Assembly: GCA_003649695.1 (NCBI GenBank)
Contig: QMSR01000044.1
Span: 1-7,266 of the forward strand
DNA length: 7,266 nt
Direction: 5' to 3'
Source of the DNA: Thermoplasmata archaeon
GTDB lineage: Archaea > Thermoplasmatota > Thermoplasmata > Thermoplasmatales > B87-G9
Shown here: piece after piece, positions 1 to 6,875 of the stretch
How the letters are laid out: every line of letters starts with the position of its first letter
Numbering within the stretch: the stretch's first letter is position 1
Made by a program: the position numbers and the translations under genes
The notes under the pieces: model-generated
Database searches by the model: none
What the model was told of the DNA's origin: nothing
Seen by the model: only the letters and a program-made list of their open reading frames with translations

Positions 1-405
1 AGGGAGGAGCCCGACTACGAGGCCTGCGTGTCCATCAGCACGAGGGCGGCCATAAGGAAGATGATCCTGCCCAGCAGCCTCGCCATCCTGGTTCCCATAG
101 CCGTGGGCCTGGCCCTGGGCCCCGTGGCCGTTGGGGGGCTCCTGGCCGGGGCCGTCAGCACCGGATTCCTCCTGGCCATCTACATGGCCAACGCCGGAGG
201 CGCCTGGGACAACGCGAAGAAGTACATAGAGGCGGGGAACCTCGGTGGCAAGGGCTCCGACGCCCACAAGGCCGCAGTGGTCGGGGACACGGTGGGGGAC
301 CCACTTAAGGACACCGCCGGGCCCTCCCTAAACATCCTCATCAAGCTCATGAGCATCGTGTCCCTCCTCTTCTCCGCCCTCTTTGTGGCAGTGGCGGGGT
401 GGTAG
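1..405 (+). CDS. hppA: Membrane-bound ion-translocating pyrophosphatase, C-terminal 134 residues (5' end outside window)
   Basis: This is the end of a membrane-integral inorganic pyrophosphatase, which hydrolyses PPi and pumps H+ or Na+ across the cell membrane. The frame is open from base 1 and stops with TAG at 403-405, so the GTG at 28 is internal. In window residue numbers, GGAWDNAKK lies at 66-74 and GDTVGDPLKDTAGPSLN at 95-111. These are the last two conserved acidic/lysine clusters of the family, whose Asp and Lys residues bind Mg-PPi. Three hydrophobic segments (about 21-40, 42-63 and 111-133) match the last three helices of the usual 16, and the protein ends right after the final helix, as is normal. 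The residues that separate K+-dependent from K+-independent enzymes lie upstream, so ion specificity and K+ dependence cannot be read. The valS start overlaps its last 7 bases, suggesting co-transcription. Confidence 0.96.
   Translation, partial: REEPDYEACVSISTRAAIRKMILPSSLAILVPIAVGLALGPVAVGGLLAGAVSTGFLLAIYMANAGGAWDNAKKYIEAGNLGGKGSDAHKAAVVGDTVGDPLKDTAGPSLNILIKLMSIVSLLFSALFVAVAGW
396..403 (+). promoter_or_regulatory. Possible Shine-Dalgarno site favouring a TTG start for valS at 408
   Basis: GGGGTGGT can pair with the archaeal 16S 3' end (complement of GGAGGTGAT) if one G-U wobble is allowed. It ends 4 bases before the in-frame TTG at 408, giving a protein that would begin Met-Pro-Tyr-Asn-Ile. 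The GTG at 399 lies inside this site and has no comparable site of its own. Confidence 0.4.
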
Positions 406-3020
406 CCTTGCCCTACAACATCAAGGAGGCCGAGGAGCGCTGGAGGAGGGAGTGGAGGAAGATAGGGTATGAGAGGTTCGATTGGGGGTCCGAGAAGCCC
501 ATCTACAGCATAGACGTCCCACCAAGGTACGCGAGCGGGAGGTTGCACATAGGTCACGCGACCCACTACACCCACCAGGACATCATCGCCAGGTACAAGA
601 GGATGAGGGGGTACAACGTGTTCTTCCCCCTCTGCTTCGACGTCAACGGGATGCCGATTGAGGTCCAGGTAGAGAGGAAACTCGGAAAAAAGATGAGGGA
701 CGTCCCCAGGGAGGAGTTCGTGGAGGAGTGCAGGAAGTTCGCGGACGAGAAGATCGAGATCATGAAGAGGCAGTTCGAGCTCCTCGGCATCTGGATGGAC
801 GAGACCCTCTACTACAGGACCGACGCAGAGTACTACCGCAGGATCACCCAGCTTTCCTTCATAGAAATGTGGAAGAAGGGCCTCGTCTACAGGGGTGAGT
901 TCCCCGTCAACTGGTGTCCCCGCTGCGGAACGGCCATAGCGGACGCGGAGCTGGAGTACAGGGAGGAGGAGACGGAGCTCGTGTACATGAAGTTCAAGGT
1001 CCAGGAGACGGGGGAGGACCTCATCATAGCCTCAACGAGGCCCGAGCTCCTGTGCGCCATCCAGATGGTGGCGGTGCATCCCGAGGACGAGAGGTACAGG
1101 GGCCTCATCGGGAAGCACGCGGTCGCCCCCATCTTCAACAGGGTCGTGGAGATCAGGGCTGAGGAGGGCGTCGACCCCTCCTTCGGCACCGGGGCCGTGA
1201 TGGTCTGCACCTTCGGTGACAAGGACGACGTCCGCATGGTCTTCAAGCACAAGCTCGGGATCACGAGGGCCATCGACAGGGATGGGAGGATGACCGAGGA
1301 ATGCGGGCTCCTCGCGGGGCTCCCAGTAGAGGAGGCCAGGGAGAGGATCAAGGAGGAGCTCCAGAGGCGCGGCCTCCTGGTGAAGAGGGAGAAGATGGTG
1401 CACAACGTGGCCACCTGCTGGAGGTGCCACACTCCGGTGGAGTTCATCGTCACCCCCCAGTGGTTCTTCAAGACGAGGGAGTTCGGGCAGGAGGTGCTGA
1501 GGCTCGCGGACGAGATCCGCTGGTTCCCCGAGCACATGAAGAAGAGGCTGAGGCAGTGGGTGGAGTCCCTGGACTGGGACTGGGTCATCTCGAGGCAGCG
1601 CTACTTCGCCACTCCCATTCCGGTCTGGATCTGCGAGGACTGCGGCTACGTTGTGGTGGCCAGGGAGGACCAGCCTTACGTGGACCCGCTCAGGGATCCC
1701 CCGCCCGTGGAGAGGTGCCCACGCTGCGGGGGCAGGCTCAGGGGCTCGGACGAGGTCTTCGACACCTGGGTCGACTCCTCCATCACCCCGCTCTACAACT
1801 CCTTCTGGAGGAGGGACGAGGAGAAGTTCGAGAAGCTGTTTCCCATGAGCCTCAGGATCCAGAGCCACGACATCATCAGGACCTGGGCCTACTACACCAT
1901 CATAAGGAGCATGTTCCTGACGGGCAAGAGGCCCTGGAACGATATTGTGATAGACGGATTCATCCTGGGCCCCGACGGCAGGCCCATGCACGCCTCCTGG
2001 GGGAACGTGGTGGACCCGCTGGAGGTCATCGAGGAGTTCGGCGCCGATCCGTTTAGGTACTTCGCCTCCAAGACGACCCCGGGCGAGGACACAGCCTTCA
2101 GGTACAAGGAGGTCGTGAGGGGCTCGAGGCTCGTCCAGAAGATCTGGAATGCCTCCCTCTTCGCCGGCAGGAACTCGGATAACATTGAGATGCCCAAGAG
2201 GCTGAGGATCCTCGACAAGTGGGTTCTCCACGCCTACTCCAGGGCGATGAGGGAGGCCACGGCCCACATGGACTCCTATCGATGGGACAGGGCGATGAAG
2301 GTCCTGGAGGACTTCTTCTGGGGGGTCTTCGCCGACCACTACATCGAGGCCGTCAAGCACAGGCTGGGGGAGGAGAACACCAAGTTCACCCTGTTCACGG
2401 TCGGCTACGGCATCCTCAGGGCCTTCGCCCCCTTTCTGCCCTTCGTCACGGAGGACGCATACCAGAACTTCTTCAGGGACAAGGTGGGTCTGGAGAGCAT
2501 CCACCTGGCGAGCTGGCCGACCCCCGACTACCACTTCCCAGAGGAGGCCAGGCTCGGGGAGACGATTAAGGAGGTTATCGCGGCCATCAGGAGGGAGAAG
2601 GCGGAGAGGGGCCTTTCCCCTGCGACGCCCATACCCAGGGTCCTCGTCTTCGCCCGGGGGGAGGTGCTGGAGGCCCTCAAGGCCGAGGCGGACGAGATCG
2701 CGGGGGCCATGAGGGTCGGGGAGCTCGGGATAGAGGACCTCTCGGCCCTGGAGAGGAGGATCTCGGCGCTTAAGCCCAACTACGCCACCATAGGGCCCCT
2801 GCTGAAGGGGATGACCTCCAAGTTTGTCCAGTGGCTGAGGGAAGGCGAGCCGGGCGAGAGGCTGGAGGAGCTGAGGTCCGGGCAGATAGTCCTAGACGGC
2901 GTCCAGGTCAGGGTCCACGAGTCCATGGTCCAGGTGGTCGAGGAGTGGTCCTACGCCGGGGAGCCGCTGAAGATCGTGAAGGCGGGGGAGGCCGTGGTGG
3001 GCTTCCCCACTAGAAGATGA
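399..3020 (+). CDS. valS: Valyl-tRNA synthetase, archaeal type, with degenerate KMSKS motif
   Basis: Class I aminoacyl-tRNA synthetase that charges tRNA-Val with valine using ATP and edits mischarged threonine; cytoplasmic. At 873 residues it has a normal length. HIGH is intact at 50-53. The CP1 editing domain is recognisable (about 195-340), with STRPE at 212-216 and FGTGAV at 262-267; the following VCTFGDKDDV is the archaeal form of the bacterial ITPAHDPND stretch. Four CxxC pairs (C173/C176, C340/C343, C412/C415, C440/C443) should form two zinc knuckles. DTWVDSS (455-461) precedes the second half of the catalytic fold. The KMSKS loop reads PMHAS (529-533), so both lysines are missing. An anticodon-binding helical domain follows (about 600-740); there is no bacterial-type C-terminal coiled coil. 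IleRS was considered, but the archaeal-type editing domain favours ValRS. The GTG start overlaps hppA by 7 bases; an in-frame TTG at 408 is a serious alternative. The stop overlaps the helicase ATG. Confidence 0.96.
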   Translation: MVALPYNIKEAEERWRREWRKIGYERFDWGSEKPIYSIDVPPRYASGRLHIGHATHYTHQDIIARYKRMRGYNVFFPLCFDVNGMPIEVQVERKLGKKMRDVPREEFVEECRKFADEKIEIMKRQFELLGIWMDETLYYRTDAEYYRRITQLSFIEMWKKGLVYRGEFPVNWCPRCGTAIADAELEYREEETELVYMKFKVQETGEDLIIASTRPELLCAIQMVAVHPEDERYRGLIGKHAVAPIFNRVVEIRAEEGVDPSFGTGAVMVCTFGDKDDVRMVFKHKLGITRAIDRDGRMTEECGLLAGLPVEEARERIKEELQRRGLLVKREKMVHNVATCWRCHTPVEFIVTPQWFFKTREFGQEVLRLADEIRWFPEHMKKRLRQWVESLDWDWVISRQRYFATPIPVWICEDCGYVVVAREDQPYVDPLRDPPPVERCPRCGGRLRGSDEVFDTWVDSSITPLYNSFWRRDEEKFEKLFPMSLRIQSHDIIRTWAYYTIIRSMFLTGKRPWNDIVIDGFILGPDGRPMHASWGNVVDPLEVIEEFGADPFRYFASKTTPGEDTAFRYKEVVRGSRLVQKIWNASLFAGRNSDNIEMPKRLRILDKWVLHAYSRAMREATAHMDSYRWDRAMKVLEDFFWGVFADHYIEAVKHRLGEENTKFTLFTVGYGILRAFAPFLPFVTEDAYQNFFRDKVGLESIHLASWPTPDYHFPEEARLGETIKEVIAAIRREKAERGLSPATPIPRVLVFARGEVLEALKAEADEIAGAMRVGELGIEDLSALERRISALKPNYATIGPLLKGMTSKFVQWLREGEPGERLEELRSGQIVLDGVQVRVHESMVQVVEEWSYAGEPLKIVKAGEAVVGFPTRR

Positions 3021-5671
3021 TTCCCGAGAGGATCAGGGAGGTCCTAGAGGAGAGGGGGATTAGGGAGCTAACCCCTCCCCAGCTCGAGGCCATACCGAGG
3101 ATCCTCACGGGGGAGAGCCTCCTCCTCATCGCCCCGACCGGCGTTGGGAAGACGGAGGCGGCCATGATACCCTTCTTCACAAAGATCATGGAGGAGAGGC
3201 CGAGGCCGATCTCGCTGCTCTACATAACGCCCATGAGGTCCCTGAACCGGGACCTGGGGCAGAGGCTGGAGTGGTACGGTGCGAGGCTCGGCATTTCCGT
3301 CGCCGTCAGGCACGGGGACACGCCCCCGAGCGAGAGGAGGAGACAGGTGCTCAGGCCCCCAGACGTCCTGATAACTACTCCGGAGACCTTCCAGATCGCC
3401 CTGACCGTCCCATCCCTTCGAAGACACCTGGAAAACGTAAGGTTCGTGGTCCTGGACGAGGTCCACGAGCTCGCGGACACAGAGAGGGGTGTACAGCTGG
3501 CCGTGGGGCTGAGGAGGCTGAGACGCATCTGCGGGGGCTTCCAGATCGTGGCCCTCTCAGCTACACTAGGAAACCCGGAGGAGGTGAAGGCCCTCTTCGG
3601 CATCCAGGGCCCCACGCTGAGGGTGCCCGTGGAAAAGATGGTTGAGGTCGTCATCGATGCACCGGAGGGGCCTGACGAGGAGCTCTCCGAGGAGATAGGC
3701 GCCGATCCGTGGTATGCGGCGACCATCTCCAAGATCCTCGATCTGGTAAACAAGCACAGAGCCACGCTGGTGTTCGTGAACACCAGGTATCAGGCAGAGG
3801 ACCTGGCACAGAGATTAAGGCTGCTGGGAGGCAGGGGCATAGCCGTACACCATGGATCCCTGACGAAGAACATCAGGGTGGAGGCGGAGGAGGCCTTCAA
3901 GAGGGGGGACCTGAGGGCTCTGGTCTGCACGAGCTCCCTGGAGCTCGGCATAGACATAGGAAGGGCGGACCACGTGATCCAGCTGCACTCGCCGAAGCAG
4001 GTAGCCAGGCTGCTGCAGAGGGTGGGCAGGTCCGGCCACGGCGTCGGCAGGGTTTCTAGGGGCACCGTCGTCTCCCACAGGCCCTTCGAGCTCGCAGAGT
4101 CCATGGCCATTGCTTCGCTGGCCAGGAAGGGATGGGTGGAGCCGAAGAGGGTTAGGAAGGACCCGATGGTGGTCATAGCGAATCAGCTCATGTCCGCTGC
4201 CCTGGAGATGGGATCCTTCGAGCTTCGGTGGTTCAAGGAGCTTTTGGCGGAGGTCCCCGCCTTCGGGGACCTGGACCTGGTGGAAGAGGTCGCCCAGCTC
4301 CTGGCCTCCCAGGGTATCATTGGCCTAGACGGGGGTGTGGTCAGGAAGAGGAGGAAGACGTACAGGGCCTTCTACGAGAACCTCTCCATGATCCCGGACG
4401 AGAGTAAGTGGCTCGTCGTCGACGCGGGCACGAGGAAGATGGTGGGCCTCCTGGACGAGTCCTTCGTCTTCTCCAGCCTCGAGCCGGACAGCACCTTCGT
4501 CCTCAGGGGGCAGGTGTGGAGGGTCCTATCCATGGACCTTGAGAGGATGAGGATCCTCGTCGAGCGTCTGGAGGACGTGTCCGAGCCGCCTAGGTGGCTC
4601 GGGGAGGAGATACCAGTCTTCCCCGAGGTCGCCAGGGCGACGGCGGATCTCCTGAACGAAGGCCCCAGCTTCGCGACCGGTGAGGCCGCCAGGGCGGTCG
4701 AGGCGCTCAGGGGCTCCCTCTCCCGGGACGCCGTCTACCTGGAGAAGGAGGGGAACACCGTGGTCCTCCTCCACCCCTTCGGCACGAAGCTCGCCTATTC
4801 CCTGGCCCTGCTCCTGTCCAAGAGGCTGGAGGCCATGTACGGCTCCTCCATAGCGATGGACTCCTCCCAGTACCACGTCCTCCTGGAGGGTCACTACCTG
4901 AGCGGGGACGCGGTGCTGGCGGCCTTGAGGATGGAGGGCGATCCCGCTGCGGAGGTGGAGGAGGCCCTCCCGGGAACGGGGGTCTTCTGGTATGTCCTGT
5001 ATCACGTGGCCAGAAAGTTCGGCCTCAGGCTGGACATAAGGTCCGTACGCAGACCCTCCACCGCCAGGAGGCTTTCGAGGACCCCCATATGGAGGGAGGC
5101 GCTGGCGAAGGTGGAGTGGGACTACCTCGACCTCGGGGCCCTCCAGGAGCTCCTCACCAGGATCAGGGACGGCTCCTTGCCGGTCGTGGAGAGGCCCATG
5201 CAGGACGCAACCGAGGAGCTGCTCTCCGAGAGGAGGGAGCTCTTCAGGGCCATCGTGCCCACGAGGAAGATCGTGGAGATGGTGAAGAAGAGGCTCCTGA
5301 GGGAGAGGTTCGTCTTCGGCTGCATGAACTGCAAGAGGATGTGGAGGATGAGGGTTTACGAGTTCGATGAGCCGATCTGCCCCTTCTGCAGGGGGAGGCG
5401 TTTGGTGGTGGCCAAGGAGTTCTACGAGGAGAAGCTGAGGAGGGTGCTGAAGGGGGAGTGCGAGAGCGAGAGCTTCCTGAGGTCCGTGCTGGCGGCCGGG
5501 AACCTGCTGGTCCGCTACGGGAGGGACGCCCTCCTCGCCCTGGCGGGGCACGGGGTCGGGCCCCAGACCGCGGCGAGGATCCTCATGAGGGCCAGGGACG
5601 AGGAGGACCTCATCAGGAGGGTCATCGAAGCGGAGACGCACTTCGAGAAGATCAGGCCTTTCATGGATTGA
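3017..5671 (+). CDS. Lhr-family superfamily 2 helicase with C-terminal zinc ribbon and helix-hairpin-helix
   Basis: ATP-dependent DNA/RNA helicase of the Lhr (large helicase-related) family, 884 residues. All core motifs are present: Q22 in TPPQ, Walker A APTGVGKT (39-46), DEVH (147-150), SATLGNP (181-187), FVNTR (253-257), SSLELGIDIG (306-315) and QRVGRSGH (334-341). The Lhr-specific winged-helix and beta-barrel region follows (about 375-720). The C-terminal tail has a CxxC pair of pairs (C769/C772 and C788/C791), a likely zinc ribbon, then GHGVGPQTAARIL (844-856), a helix-hairpin-helix DNA-binding motif. I recall similar tails in an archaeal Lhr subgroup, probably aLhr2, but cannot verify this. 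The family is linked to DNA repair and to RNA strand annealing or unwinding; the substrate of this protein is unknown. Its ATG shares the ATGA tetranucleotide with the valS stop and has no strong Shine-Dalgarno site, so translational coupling is likely. Confidence 0.93.
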   Translation: MIPERIREVLEERGIRELTPPQLEAIPRILTGESLLLIAPTGVGKTEAAMIPFFTKIMEERPRPISLLYITPMRSLNRDLGQRLEWYGARLGISVAVRHGDTPPSERRRQVLRPPDVLITTPETFQIALTVPSLRRHLENVRFVVLDEVHELADTERGVQLAVGLRRLRRICGGFQIVALSATLGNPEEVKALFGIQGPTLRVPVEKMVEVVIDAPEGPDEELSEEIGADPWYAATISKILDLVNKHRATLVFVNTRYQAEDLAQRLRLLGGRGIAVHHGSLTKNIRVEAEEAFKRGDLRALVCTSSLELGIDIGRADHVIQLHSPKQVARLLQRVGRSGHGVGRVSRGTVVSHRPFELAESMAIASLARKGWVEPKRVRKDPMVVIANQLMSAALEMGSFELRWFKELLAEVPAFGDLDLVEEVAQLLASQGIIGLDGGVVRKRRKTYRAFYENLSMIPDESKWLVVDAGTRKMVGLLDESFVFSSLEPDSTFVLRGQVWRVLSMDLERMRILVERLEDVSEPPRWLGEEIPVFPEVARATADLLNEGPSFATGEAARAVEALRGSLSRDAVYLEKEGNTVVLLHPFGTKLAYSLALLLSKRLEAMYGSSIAMDSSQYHVLLEGHYLSGDAVLAALRMEGDPAAEVEEALPGTGVFWYVLYHVARKFGLRLDIRSVRRPSTARRLSRTPIWREALAKVEWDYLDLGALQELLTRIRDGSLPVVERPMQDATEELLSERRELFRAIVPTRKIVEMVKKRLLRERFVFGCMNCKRMWRMRVYEFDEPICPFCRGRRLVVAKEFYEEKLRRVLKGECESESFLRSVLAAGNLLVRYGRDALLALAGHGVGPQTAARILMRARDEEDLIRRVIEAETHFEKIRPFMD

Positions 5672-5680
5672 CTTTAATAT
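5672..5680 (+). promoter_or_regulatory. TATA-like box for the L18e-L13-S9-RpoN operon
   Basis: CTTTAATAT immediately follows the helicase stop and is one of very few AT-rich stretches in this GC-rich window. It fits the archaeal TATA consensus. Counting about 26 bases from its centre puts transcription initiation near 5702-5703, only a few bases before the ATG at 5706. A purine-rich BRE is not obvious. Inferred from sequence and position. Confidence 0.65.
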
Positions 5681-5705
5681 CCCCCTCTTTGTTATGCGTG
5701 GGAGC

Positions 5706-6062
5706 ATGGGGGAGAAGACGGACCCGAGGGTCGGCTCCCTGATCAGGGAGCTCAAGAAGCTCTCCAAGGAGAAGGGTGTGAGGATCTGGAAGGACGTAGC
5801 CGAGAGGCTCGAGGGTCCCAGGAGGAACTGGGCTGAGGTCAACGTCAGCAAGCTTCAGCGCTACGCCCGCGATGGGGAGACGGTCCTCGTGCCTGGCAAG
5901 GTCCTGGGGGCCGGGAGGCTGGAGAAGAGGCTCATCGTGGCCGCCTACTCCTTCAGCCGCTCGGCGGCGGAGAAGATCAGGGCCGCGGGCGGGGAGGCAA
6001 TATCGATAGAGGAGCTCATGGAGAGGAATCCCTCGGGCTCCGGCGTCAGGATCATGGGGTGA
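5706..6062 (+). CDS. rpl18e: Large-subunit ribosomal protein L18e (eL18)
   Basis: Structural protein of the archaeal/eukaryotic large ribosomal subunit, with no bacterial counterpart; 118 residues from this start, the usual archaeal size. Family hallmarks are visible: an N-terminal TDPRVGSLIRELKKLS helix, NWAEVNVSKL (41-50), the core VLVPGKVLGAG (60-70), VAAYSFSRSAAEKI (78-91) and the C-terminal ERNPSGSGVRIMG. The upstream in-frame ATG at 5694 would add only MRGS. I prefer 5706 because the family begins at about this point and because the TATA-like box at 5672-5680 predicts a transcript starting near 5702-5703, downstream of 5694. This gene opens the conserved archaeal cluster L18e-L13-S9-RpoN, and its TGA stop is part of the Shine-Dalgarno site of L13. 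Confidence 0.96.
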   Translation: MGEKTDPRVGSLIRELKKLSKEKGVRIWKDVAERLEGPRRNWAEVNVSKLQRYARDGETVLVPGKVLGAGRLEKRLIVAAYSFSRSAAEKIRAAGGEAISIEELMERNPSGSGVRIMG

Positions 6063-6063
6063 T
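6056..6063 (+). promoter_or_regulatory. Shine-Dalgarno site for L13, containing the L18e stop
   Basis: GGGGTGAT is a strong match to the archaeal anti-Shine-Dalgarno sequence and ends 3 bases before the L13 ATG at 6067. The TGA at 6060-6062 inside it is the L18e stop codon, so ribosomes ending L18e stop on top of the site used to start L13. Confidence 0.75.
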
Positions 6064-6066
6064 GGA

Positions 6067-6471
6067 ATGAGGGTGATAGACGCCACGGGGGCTGTGGCCG
6101 GCAGGCTCGCTAGCGTCGTGGCAAAGATGCTCCTCCAGGGGGAGGAGGTAGTCATCGTGAACGCGGAGAAGGCCATTATCTCGGGCGATCCCCAGGCCAT
6201 CATCAGGAAGTTCAAGGAGCGCAGGGAGATCGGCAGCGTTAGGAAGGGGCCGTACTACCCGAGGATGCCCGACAGGATCCTCAGGAGGATGGTCAGGGGG
6301 ATGCTCCCGAGGGAGCAGAAGAAGGGCAGGGACGCGTACAAGAGGCTCAGGGTCTACATAGGGGTCCCCGAGGGGCTCCCGGAACCCGAGAGGATAGAGT
6401 CGGTCATCAAAAAATTTGATAAATACATAACGCTTGGCGACCTGTCCAGGGAGCTGGGGGCGAGATGGTGA
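6067..6471 (+). CDS. rpl13: Large-subunit ribosomal protein L13 (uL13)
   Basis: Universal large-subunit ribosomal protein in its archaeal form, 134 residues, with no bacterial-type N-terminal extension. The start MRVIDATGAVAGRLAS (1-16) and VVIVNAEKAIISG (28-40) are clear family signatures, followed by the basic RKGPYYPRMPDRILRRMVRGMLP segment (59-81), which contacts rRNA, and KRLRVYIGVP (92-101). It starts 4 bases after the L18e stop and overlaps S9 by 7 bases. Near the 3' end (codons for IKKFDKYI, 6406-6429) codon choice changes abruptly to AAA, TTT and GAT. No other lysine codon in the four-gene block is AAA; the patch may serve as a promoter. Confidence 0.97.
   Translation: MRVIDATGAVAGRLASVVAKMLLQGEEVVIVNAEKAIISGDPQAIIRKFKERREIGSVRKGPYYPRMPDRILRRMVRGMLPREQKKGRDAYKRLRVYIGVPEGLPEPERIESVIKKFDKYITLGDLSRELGARW
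6411..6426 (+). promoter_or_regulatory. Candidate internal promoter within L13, driving S9-RpoN
   Basis: The run AAAATTTGATAAATAC sits in a 25-base region (6406-6430) with only three G or C bases, inside otherwise GC-rich coding sequence. TTTGATAAATA resembles an archaeal TATA box and is preceded by a run of A that could act as BRE. Initiation would fall at about 6446-6449, some 16-19 bases before the S9 ATG. The codon use supports selection on the DNA, but the function is inferred. Confidence 0.4.
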
Positions 6472-6869
6472 AGAAGGTGGTCGTTGCGAGCGGGAAGAGG
6501 AAGACGGCCATCGCCAGGGCCGTCGTCAGGCCGGGGAAGGGCAGGGTCTGGATCAACGGGGTGCCCCTGGAGATATACCCCCACGAGCTGGCCAGGCTCA
6601 AGATGATGGAGCCCCTGATCCTCGCCGGAGAGAGGGTCAAGGAGGTGGACATCAAGGTTGGAGTGAAGGGCGGGGGCGTCATGGGCCAGGCCGAGGCGGC
6701 CAGGACAGCCATCTCCAGGGCCCTGGTCCAGTTCTTCGAGGATCCCCAACTCGAGGAGGTCTACAGGTCCTACGACAGGTACCTCCTCGTCAGCGACCCG
6801 CGGAGGAAGTTGCCGAAGACCCCGCTGGGCCGCGGGGCCAGGAAGAGGAGGCAGACCTCCTACAGGTGA
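6465..6869 (+). CDS. rps9: Small-subunit ribosomal protein S9 (uS9)
   Basis: Universal small-subunit ribosomal protein, 134 residues, archaeal length. The N-terminal VVVASGKRKTAIARAVVRPGKG (5-26, read in two parts: ASGKRKTAIARA and PGKGRVWING) is the family signature, and VKGGGVMGQAEAARTAISRAL (68-88) is the conserved core. The basic C-terminal tail ends GARKRRQTSYR; in this family the tail reaches into the decoding site and its last arginine contacts the P-site tRNA. The ATG lies inside the end of L13 (7-base overlap) and the TGA stop forms part of the rpoN Shine-Dalgarno site. The start is preceded by a weak G-rich tract (6454-6460), so expression probably relies on coupling to L13 or on the internal promoter candidate at 6411-6426. 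Confidence 0.97.
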   Translation: MVKKVVVASGKRKTAIARAVVRPGKGRVWINGVPLEIYPHELARLKMMEPLILAGERVKEVDIKVGVKGGGVMGQAEAARTAISRALVQFFEDPQLEEVYRSYDRYLLVSDPRRKLPKTPLGRGARKRRQTSYR

Positions 6870-6870
6870 T
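6864..6870 (+). promoter_or_regulatory. Shine-Dalgarno site for rpoN, containing the S9 stop
   Basis: AGGTGAT exactly matches part of the archaeal Shine-Dalgarno consensus, 5 bases before the ATG at 6876 and 8 before the ATG at 6879. The S9 stop codon TGA (6867-6869) is embedded in it. Confidence 0.75.
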
Positions 6871-6875
6871 GCGCC

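Noticed and set aside
28..30. GTG as a start for a short membrane protein
   Set aside because: The frame is open to base 1 and the residues before it also fit the pyrophosphatase family, so the codon is internal.
1301..2056. 251-codon + strand frame inside valS in another phase
   Set aside because: Its translation is Arg/Gly/His-rich with no motif and lies wholly inside a well-supported gene.
1032..2534. 500-codon open frame on the minus strand opposite valS
   Set aside because: It is a shadow of the GC-rich, AGG/GAG-biased valS codons; its translation is low-complexity Pro/Gly/Leu/Val/His with no recognisable domain, while the + strand has complete ValRS motifs.
5681..5693. Pyrimidine-rich CCCCCTCTTTGTT as a terminator of the helicase transcript
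   Set aside because: It contains only short T runs and no hairpin, and occupies the spacer between TATA-like box and start site, so it is not a supportable terminator.
5694..5696. Upstream ATG as the L18e start
   Set aside because: It adds only MRGS and lies upstream of the transcription start predicted from the TATA-like box; 5706 fits the family better. Not excluded experimentally.
4526..5851. 441-codon open frame on the minus strand opposite the helicase and L18e
   Set aside because: The composition is that of an antisense shadow, and it runs across the helicase/L18e boundary and its promoter.
6303..6316. Inverted repeat GCTCCC-GA-GGGAGC inside L13
   Set aside because: The two-base loop is too tight for a hairpin, and the sequence encodes conserved L13 residues; such short repeats are expected in this GC-rich coding DNA.
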